DNA from: Aliagarivorans marinus DSM 23064
Lineage (GTDB): Bacteria > Pseudomonadota > Gammaproteobacteria > Enterobacterales > Celerinatantimonadaceae
Direction: 5' to 3'
Assembly (NCBI RefSeq): GCF_000429485.1
Contig: NZ_AUBY01000033.1
Coordinates: 1 to 33,873, forward strand
DNA length: 33,873 nucleotides
Under the pieces are notes generated by a model. It saw only the letters and a program-made list of their open reading frames with translations, was not told the origin of the DNA and searched no databases. This document shows positions 28,965 through 33,873 of this stretch, in pieces. Position numbers and translations under genes: made by a program. Position 1 is the first letter of the stretch, and each line of letters opens with the position of its first letter.

Positions 28965-30482
28965 CTATTGGGGATTCACTAATTGCCGCACATAAGGCAT
29001 CAGATCGGACGCGAGCAGGCCACGCTGTCCCTGCTCGGCTGCTAGATCTGCCGCCATACCATGAATGGTCACGCCTATGCAGGCAATATCAAATAGGTCT
29101 ATCGACTCAGCAAACTGAGCCAGCAAACCGCCGATTATACCAGACAATACATCGCCCATCCCACCTGAAGCCATGCCGGGATTACCGGCACTGCTGATAC
29201 GCACCCGGCCATTGTCGCCAGCGATGATAGTACCGGCGCCTTTAAGCACGCAAATACCACCAAAACTTTGCTGGATGTTACGCGCGGCAGTGATGCGGTC
29301 GTCCTCAATCTCAGCCACCGAGCAGGCCAACAAGCGAGCCGCTTCCGCGGGATGCGGGGTGAGGATCCAGTTGCCCCGCCATTTGGGCATCTTGGTCAGT
29401 AGGTTCAGGCCATCGGCATCGACCAGCAGAGGGAAATCGCGCTCCAAACAGGCGGTCAGCAGCTCACTGGCCCATTCGTCGGTGTCGAGGCCCGGGCCGA
29501 TTACCGCGGTATTGGCCTTATCCAGCAAGTTCGCCAGCAAGGTTTGCTCGCCAGATTCGATACCCGCTACCATCAGCTCGGGTCGACCAGAGAGTACCGA
29601 TTTTTGATGCTCGCTGCGGGTTAGGATGTTGACCAGACCGGCACCGCTGCGCAGGCTGGCTTCACCCGCTAAACGAATGGCGCCGGGCATACCGATGTTA
29701 CCGCCCAAGATAGCCACTCGGCCAAAGTTACCCTTGTGGGCTACCGGTGAGCGGGGTTTAAGCAAGCTAAACAGCGACTCAGGGTTAATCCGCTCCACAC
29801 AGGTTTTGTTCTGCTCTTCAAACGCCGCGTCCAGTCCAAGGCCCGCAAACACCAGCTCGCCGACTACCGCAGCCGCTAGGCCGGTAAACAGACCCTGCTT
29901 GGCCGCGATAAAGGTGACCGTGCAGTCGGCCATCATCACTGACTCGCGCGGCTTGCCGGTGTTACCACAAAGACCTGAAGGCAGGTCAATCGCCAGCACC
30001 GGGGTATCCACCGAGTTGGCCTTCTCGATCAGTTGCTTGTAAGGCTCTCTCACCTCACCGTTGGCGCCAGTGCCAAGCAGACCATCGACGATCACATCGC
30101 TGTGCCACTCGGCCCATTGGGCACTTTCTGCCTCGCCGCCATCGGCCAGCCAGTTATCGCGCGCTGTAGCAGCTTGCTCAGGAAGGCGCTCTGGGTCGCC
30201 CACCTCTACTACCTGCACCTGTAGCCCTGCCGCTTGGGCGAGGCGTGCCACCACATAGGCATCACCACCGTTGTTTCCGCCGCCGGCCAGCACCAAGATC
30301 TGTTTTGCCTCGGGCCAGCGGGTGGTCAAGGTCTCGAATACTGCCTTGCCGGCCAACTCCATTAACGCAGCTAAACTGATATCATGCTGCTCGGCTAACT
30401 TAGCCTCTTGGTCTTTTACTAACTCGGCCCGCCACACGCTATATGGTAGGCTTGCACTGAGGTTTCCCTGCATTTGCGCCAT
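28965..30482 (-). CDS. nnrD: Bifunctional NAD(P)H-hydrate epimerase / ADP-dependent dehydratase
   Basis: This 505-residue fused metabolite-repair enzyme (E. coli YjeF 515) returns damaged, hydrated NAD(P)H to use. The N-terminal YjeF_N epimerase domain (about 1-215) has [30 protein letters not shown] and AIDLPSGL. The C-terminal ribokinase-like dehydratase domain (about 225-500) has [34 protein letters not shown] and the ADP-binding [16 protein letters not shown]. The ATG at 30482 has a GGA-rich ribosome-binding site on its strand; an in-frame ATG three codons in is also possible. It is the first gene of the long minus-strand run and its start codon shares bases with the queG start. Confidence 0.95.
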   Translation of the reverse strand: MAQMQGNLSASLPYSVWRAELVKDQEAKLAEQHDISLAALMELAGKAVFETLTTRWPEAKQILVLAGGGNNGGDAYVVARLAQAAGLQVQVVEVGDPERLPEQAATARDNWLADGGEAESAQWAEWHSDVIVDGLLGTGANGEVREPYKQLIEKANSVDTPVLAIDLPSGLCGNTGKPRESVMMADCTVTFIAAKQGLFTGLAAAVVGELVFAGLGLDAAFEEQNKTCVERINPESLFSLLKPRSPVAHKGNFGRVAILGGNIGMPGAIRLAGEASLRSGAGLVNILTRSEHQKSVLSGRPELMVAGIESGEQTLLANLLDKANTAVIGPGLDTDEWASELLTACLERDFPLLVDADGLNLLTKMPKWRGNWILTPHPAEAARLLACSVAEIEDDRITAARNIQQSFGGICVLKGAGTIIAGDNGRVRISSAGNPGMASGGMGDVLSGIIGGLLAQFAESIDLFDIACIGVTIHGMAADLAAEQGQRGLLASDLMPYVRQLVNPQ

Positions 30483-31611
30483 GAATAATCCATCCGAAAT
30501 AGACTTAAAAAAGCTGGTTCAACATATCAAGCATACTGGTGAAGCGCTAGGCTTTCAGCAGATCGGCATAGCAGATGTGGATCTCAGTCAACATCACCAA
30601 CAGCTCGATAAATGGCTGGCCGAAGGCTGCCACGGCTCAATGGATTGGATGGCGCGTAACACCGAACTGCGCAAGCACCCCGAACAGCTACACCCCGGTA
30701 CCATGCGGGTCATCTCGGTCAGGCTCGACTACCTGCCAGAAGACGCGCGCTTCGCCCAGTCACTCTCAAGCAGCAAACAGGCCTATATCAGCCGCTACGC
30801 GCTTGGTCGCGATTACCATAAGCTGATGCGCAAACGCTTGAAGCAACTGGGACAAGCCATCAGCGAGTATTGCCAGACCCAGTTACATCTGCGTCCTTTT
30901 GTCGACTCAGCGCCAGTATTAGAGCGCCAGTTGGCCGGCAAGGCCGGACTCGGCTGGCAGGGAAAACACAGCCTGCTGATCAACCCTAAGGCGGGCTCTT
31001 GGTTCTTCTTGGGCGAGCTGTTTGTCGACCTGCCTTTGCCGGTCGATCAGCCCATCGATGAGCAGTGTGGCGAATGTGTGGCCTGCATGACCATCTGCCC
31101 GACCGGTGCGATTGTCGCCCCCTATAAGATTGACGCCCGTCGCTGCATCTCGTATTTAACCATCGAGCACGCTGGCAGCATTCCCGAAGAGTTGCGCCCG
31201 CTGTTGGGCAATCGCATCTACGGCTGTGATGACTGCCAGCTGGCCTGCCCATGGAACCGCGAGTCCTCAGTCAGCCAAGAGCAGGATTTTCAGGTTCGCG
31301 CCCAACTCGAGCAAAAGAGCTTAGTAGAGCTGTTTAGCTGGGATGAAGCCACCTTCCTCAAAGCCACTGAAGGCTCGGCCATTCGCCGGATTGGCCATAT
31401 TCAGTGGCAGCGTAACCTGGCCGTTGCCATGGGCAACGCCGAGTTCGACGAGCAGATTTTGCAGGTATTAAACCAAGCCAATAGCCAAGACGAGATGCTT
31501 GATGAACACATCCAATGGGCCATCAAGCAGCACCAAGGCAAAGCGGCCTTGGCCAGAAAAACTCAGCGCTTGATCCGTATTGTCAAAAAAGGCCTGCCCC
31601 GAGACGCCTAG
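30481..31611 (+). CDS. queG: Epoxyqueuosine reductase QueG
   Basis: The protein has 376 residues (E. coli 379). This cobalamin-dependent, iron-sulphur enzyme carries out the last step of queuosine formation in tRNAs with GUN anticodons. The first 4Fe-4S cluster is bound by Cys196, Cys199, Cys202 and Cys206 region (CGECVACMTICPTGAI); the second set is CISYL and CDDCQLACPWN. The N-terminal cobalamin-binding half includes RYALGRDYHKLMRKRL and PVLERQLAGKAGLGWQGKH. The start at 30481 is chosen by family length; the frame continues upstream inside nnrD without homology. No good ribosome-binding site precedes it. Confidence 0.96.
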   Translation: MNNPSEIDLKKLVQHIKHTGEALGFQQIGIADVDLSQHHQQLDKWLAEGCHGSMDWMARNTELRKHPEQLHPGTMRVISVRLDYLPEDARFAQSLSSSKQAYISRYALGRDYHKLMRKRLKQLGQAISEYCQTQLHLRPFVDSAPVLERQLAGKAGLGWQGKHSLLINPKAGSWFFLGELFVDLPLPVDQPIDEQCGECVACMTICPTGAIVAPYKIDARRCISYLTIEHAGSIPEELRPLLGNRIYGCDDCQLACPWNRESSVSQEQDFQVRAQLEQKSLVELFSWDEATFLKATEGSAIRRIGHIQWQRNLAVAMGNAEFDEQILQVLNQANSQDEMLDEHIQWAIKQHQGKAALARKTQRLIRIVKKGLPRDA

Positions 31612-31756
31612 GCGGAGTGTAAACTTAACTTTACTAAACGCTATTTCCGACGATTCCCCGCCAGCTCTACATTCTCAAAAGCAGATTAACAAGCAATCCA
31701 GCAAAGCTTTGGTGTTCAGCTATAACTATAAAAGCCATCAGGCAGAGAAGTGATGC

Positions 31757-31762
31757 GGAGGT
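31757..31762 (+). promoter_or_regulatory. Strong ribosome-binding site before the 105-residue orphan
   Basis: GGAGGT lies six bases before ATG 31769. This near-perfect Shine-Dalgarno sequence is the strongest seen in the window and supports translation of a gene that has no recognised homologue. A/T-rich TATAACTATAAAA around 31722-31734 may be its -10 region. Confidence 0.65.
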
Positions 31763-31768
31763 AACGTT

Positions 31769-32086
31769 ATGGCGATGAAGAGTTCCAAAGAGTTTGCAAC
31801 GTGGTTGATCAATCGTTTTGGTCAGCAGCTCGAAGGCGTGGTGATTACCCGTGATGACCTTAAAGCACTCTCTGGCCGACAAAACCTACGGCCGGATTTT
31901 GTTGCTGACGTTCACTCGGAGTTAAGCCACCATGGCTTGGGCTTTGTAGCGGACCGACTCCGGGCAAACTACTACTTTTTCTACCTACCCAAGGTGTACT
32001 GGAAAGACGTGGCCGACCGCTACGCTGAAGACGAACCACAAAATATCCTACCGCTAAAACCATCCAGCGCCTCCCGACAAGGGTAA
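31769..32086 (+). CDS. Uncharacterised 105-residue protein, possibly winged-helix-like
   Basis: I do not recognise a family. The protein is 105 residues, soluble, without signal peptide or transmembrane segment. Residues about 5-85 alternate predicted helices (SSKEFATWLINRFG; TRDDLKALSG; RPDFVADVHSELSHHG) and a basic-aromatic strand pair (DRLRANYYFFYLP), an order that loosely recalls a winged helix; this is inference from pattern only. The last 20 residues look disordered. It has a strong GGAGGT ribosome-binding site and codon use like its neighbours. It lies between queG and the ppgK-like gene, all on the plus strand. Confidence 0.65.
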   Translation: MAMKSSKEFATWLINRFGQQLEGVVITRDDLKALSGRQNLRPDFVADVHSELSHHGLGFVADRLRANYYFFYLPKVYWKDVADRYAEDEPQNILPLKPSSASRQG

Positions 32087-32129
32087 CTTCATAGTCTTGC
32101 CGTTTGCTAGCCCGCAAAGCTGGCATTCC

Positions 32130-32159
32130 ATCTGCTTACTCCTTACCCTGTAAGCAGAT
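32130..32159. repeat. Perfect 10-bp inverted repeat downstream of the orphan gene
   Basis: ATCTGCTTAC (32130-32139) and GTAAGCAGAT (32150-32159) are exact complements around a 10-nt centre. No T run follows, so it is a poor intrinsic terminator. The right arm shares its GTAAG with the first TTAC-N3-GTAA dyad, so alternative pairings are possible. Confidence 0.7.
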
Positions 32160-32190
32160 TGGATTTACCTAGTAAGCATTTACCTAGTAA
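32143..32190. promoter_or_regulatory. Three TTAC-N3-GTAA dyads before the ppgK-like gene
   Basis: Copies are at 32143-32153 (TTACCCTGTAA), 32165-32175 and 32180-32190 (both TTACCTAGTAA). The last two form a tandem 15-bp direct repeat (32163-32192) with one difference. Starts are 22 and 15 bp apart, and the third copy ends 13 bp before the ATG at 32204. Such spaced dyads are typical of protein-binding operators; no regulator is known to me for this motif. Confidence 0.5.
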
Positions 32191-32203
32191 ACATAGGAAT
32201 ACT

Positions 32204-32959
32204 ATGAGAATTCTTGGAGTTGATATTGGTGGCACCGGGATCAAAGGCGCCATCGTAGATAGCGTTAGCGGCGAGCTGCTCAGTGAACGCCACCGCATCC
32301 CCACCCCCCAACCGGCTACACCCAATGCCGTGGCAGATACCCTGAAACAGCTGGTCGATCACTTTGAGTGGCGTGGGCCAGTGGGGTGCGGCTTTCCAGC
32401 AACTGTGCACCATGGGGTGGCTCAAACGGCGGCCAATATCGACAAATCTTGGATTGGCACTAATGCGGCAGCTCTATTTTCCGCCGCCACTGGCTGTAAC
32501 TGCGTGGTGGTAAACGATGCCGACGCCGCCGGCGTAGCTGAAATGGCTTTCGGTGCGGGGCAAGATCGCAGCGGGGTGGTGATACTGATTACCGTGGGCA
32601 CCGGCATTGGCACGGCGGTGTTTGTTAACGGAGAACTGTTGCCCAACACTGAACTGGGCCACCTGCTATTGGGCGACACCGTTGCCGAGCACTATGCCAG
32701 CGCCCGAGTGCGCGAACAGCAAGATCTGAGCTGGAAGAAGTGGGGCAAACGCTTTAATACCTACCTGCAACGCCTCGAGTTCTTGTTCTCTCCCGACTTG
32801 ATGATCATCGGCGGTGGGGCCAGCAAGAAGTTCGACAAATACGTGGAGCAGTTTGAGGTGAAATCCGAGGTGGTTCCCGCCCAAGGGCTCAACCAAGCGG
32901 GTATTGTTGGCGCAGCCATGTACGCCCTCCACGAATTCGGTGACGACTCGAATAACTGA
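32204..32959 (+). CDS. Polyphosphate glucokinase-type ROK family kinase
   Basis: It encodes 251 residues from the ATG at 32204, with AGGA six bases upstream; an earlier in-frame ATG at 32159 would translate the operator-like repeat and is unlikely. The ASKHA phosphate-binding motif is [72 protein letters not shown] and the stretch [20 protein letters not shown] closely resemble PpgK, best known from actinobacteria, which phosphorylates glucose with inorganic polyphosphate (or ATP). The usual ROK zinc-binding cysteine cluster is absent, as in PpgK. Substrate and phosphoryl donor are inferred from the family. It converges with the AlkD-like gene. Confidence 0.85.
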   Translation: MRILGVDIGGTGIKGAIVDSVSGELLSERHRIPTPQPATPNAVADTLKQLVDHFEWRGPVGCGFPATVHHGVAQTAANIDKSWIGTNAAALFSAATGCNCVVVNDADAAGVAEMAFGAGQDRSGVVILITVGTGIGTAVFVNGELLPNTELGHLLLGDTVAEHYASARVREQQDLSWKKWGKRFNTYLQRLEFLFSPDLMIIGGGASKKFDKYVEQFEVKSEVVPAQGLNQAGIVGAAMYALHEFGDDSNN

Positions 32960-32971
32960 GCGCTAGCTCAG
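32956..32971. other. Palindrome spanning the convergent stops of the ppgK-like and AlkD-like genes
   Basis: CTGAGC (32956-32961) and GCTCAG (32966-32971) flank GCTA. The hairpin overlaps the last bases of both genes, which are only three bases apart. It lacks a T run on either side, so it would be an imperfect bidirectional terminator at most. Confidence 0.4.
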
Positions 32972-33676
32972 AACAGCGCCTGACAGATAGGCTTTGCGCA
33001 AGGTCTCGGGAAAACGCTCGATGGTGTATCGCAGTAGTTCCCGAGGCAAGCTGGCAAGATTGGCTTTGAGAAACGCCTCGACTGATGCTTGATCGCGCTT
33101 GGCTAACTCCCTGAGCATCCAGCCTACCGCCTTGTGCATCAGCGGATGTGGATGATGTTTAAAACGCTCGGCCAGCTGCAAGGTCAGCGCGCTATCCCCT
33201 TGGCGGATATAGTGCCAGCTACTAACCATCGCCATCCGCTGACTCCAAAGCAGCGGGTCGGAGGCAAAGCGTACAAGCAACGCGATGTCTTGATGCGTCC
33301 AAACATAGGGCCCCAAGATATATGGGCATGAGCAATCCACCAGATCCCAGTTATTCACCCAGCGCCGCTTCTCCCAGTAAACAGCAATAATGCGCTCACA
33401 CTCCTCCGCCGAGCCCCGCTTAAACAAGCTCACCAGATTCACCAAGGCCAGCTGGCGCTGCTCATGCCATGGCGACTCCAATAGCTGTGCGCTGTCGGTG
33501 ATAGTCAGAGGGTAATGCTTGGCGACTAAACGAATATTCGGCACCCGCACCCCGAGAAAGCAATCCCCCTCGCCATAGCCTCCGGCTTGGGCCTGAAAGA
33601 ACTTGGGATAATGCGCGGCCTTCTCAGGTTCGATGTATTGCTCAAGCGCCTGACAGGCTTGTTGAATGGCTGACAT
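32963..33676 (-). CDS. AlkD-like DNA alkylation repair protein (HEAT-like repeats)
   Basis: It encodes 237 residues from the ATG at 33676 (MSAIQQACQALEQYI). The frame continues to 33796, but that extension runs through a terminator and into a tRNA gene and is rejected. The family folds as HEAT-like repeats and includes DNA glycosylases that remove alkylated bases. FLGVRVPNIRLVAK, SPWHEQRQLALVNLV, NNWDLVDCSCPYILG, WSQRMAMVSSWHYIRQG and HPHPLMHKAVGWMLRELAKRD are typical of the wider DNA-alkylation-repair family, the Trp-Asp pair of NNWDLVD corresponding to its DNA-facing conserved residues. Whether it is a true glycosylase is not certain. Start signals are weak. Confidence 0.87.
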   Translation of the reverse strand: MSAIQQACQALEQYIEPEKAAHYPKFFQAQAGGYGEGDCFLGVRVPNIRLVAKHYPLTITDSAQLLESPWHEQRQLALVNLVSLFKRGSAEECERIIAVYWEKRRWVNNWDLVDCSCPYILGPYVWTHQDIALLVRFASDPLLWSQRMAMVSSWHYIRQGDSALTLQLAERFKHHPHPLMHKAVGWMLRELAKRDQASVEAFLKANLASLPRELLRYTIERFPETLRKAYLSGAVLS

Positions 33677-33747
33677 AGCTAACAGCTCGGGCGAAAAGTG
33701 ATGAACGCTATGGTGGAGGATCGAGAAATACCCGTCAATCGAGAACG

Positions 33748-33778
33748 AAAAAAGCCCCGTTGTTTCCAACGGGGCTTT
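33748..33778 (-). terminator. Intrinsic terminator after tRNA-Gly
   Basis: On the minus strand GCCCCGTTG pairs with CAACGGGGC (33754-33762 and 33767-33775) around a 4-nt loop, extended by AAA/TTT pairing and ending in six T. It begins six bases after the tRNA 3' end. Confidence 0.9.
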
Positions 33779-33783
33779 CGATT

Positions 33784-33859
33784 TGGAGCGGCACACGAGG
33801 TTCGAACTCGTGACCTCAACCTTGGCAAGGTTGCGCTCTACCAGCTGAGCTAGTGCCGC
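33784..33859 (-). tRNA. tRNA-Gly (anticodon GCC)
   Basis: The 76-nt minus-strand gene starts GCGGCACTAGCTCAGCTGG. Acceptor stem GCGGCAC pairs with GTGCCGC, the D-loop has AGCTGGTAGAG, the anticodon arm is CAACC-TTGCCAA-GGTTG giving GCC, and the T arm has GTTCGAA. The discriminator T and the CCA end are encoded. It is followed by a strong terminator. Whether other tRNA genes precede it lies beyond the window. Confidence 0.96.
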
Positions 33860-33873
33860 TTTATCTGTTTGCT

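Noticed and set aside
33677-33796. 40-residue extension of the AlkD-like protein
   Set aside because: It would be translated from the tRNA-Gly 3' end and through its terminator; the conserved N terminus starts at 33676.

Overview
The window is chromosomal core-genome DNA of a gammaproteobacterium, probably from the Shewanella/Agarivorans/Aeromonas/Vibrio side of the class. The partial 16S rRNA at the left edge, the E. coli-like gene neighbourhoods and proteins such as RapA, SurA, LptD, ApaG/ApaH, Hfq and HflK/HflC point there. I cannot place genus from sequence alone. Coding density is high and every recognisable core gene looks intact. I saw no insertion sequence, prophage, CRISPR array or obvious horizontally acquired island.

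Layout, left to right. (1) Positions 1-530: the start of an rRNA operon running off the left edge on the minus strand, with tandem P1/P2 promoters and a boxB/boxA/boxC antitermination leader. (2) 729-6259, plus strand: rapA, rluA, a DUF3530 secreted protein and a D-2-hydroxyacid dehydrogenase. (3) djlA on the minus strand, then the plus-strand run lptD-surA-pdxA-rsmA-apaG-apaH (outer-membrane biogenesis, vitamin B6, rRNA methylation, Ap4A hydrolysis). (4) Minus strand: yjjP-yjjB-folA, cgtA, and rplU-rpmA, the last read from a clear promoter. (5) ispB on the plus strand, back to back with rplU. (6) A long minus-strand run nnrD-tsaE-amiB-mutL-miaA-hfq-hflX-hflK-hflC-yjeT-purA, matching the classical E. 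coli amiB-mutL-miaA-hfq-hflXKC superoperon; an intrinsic terminator follows hflC and purA has its own promoter. (7) Plus strand: queG, an unrecognised 105-residue protein and a polyphosphate-glucokinase-type ROK kinase. (8) Minus strand: an AlkD-like DNA alkylation repair protein and a tRNA-Gly(GCC).

The genes mostly serve housekeeping: envelope assembly (LptD, SurA, AmiB, DjlA), translation and RNA (16S, L21, L27, CgtA, RluA, RsmA, MiaA, QueG, TsaE, Hfq, tRNA-Gly), DNA repair (MutL, AlkD-like), metabolite synthesis or repair (PdxA, FolA, IspB, PurA, NnrDE) and membrane proteolysis control (HflKC).

I did not find a clearly new biological system. The spots most worth a second look are: three TTAC-N3-GTAA dyads in front of the ppgK-like gene, next to an unknown small protein; a yjeT start codon buried inside the hflC terminator hairpin; a DUF3530 alpha/beta-hydrolase-like protein lacking the expected nucleophile serine; and several unusual start or stop arrangements (TTG starts of folA and hflX, CATG-overlapping divergent starts of nnrD/queG, overlapping convergent stops of apaH/folA).
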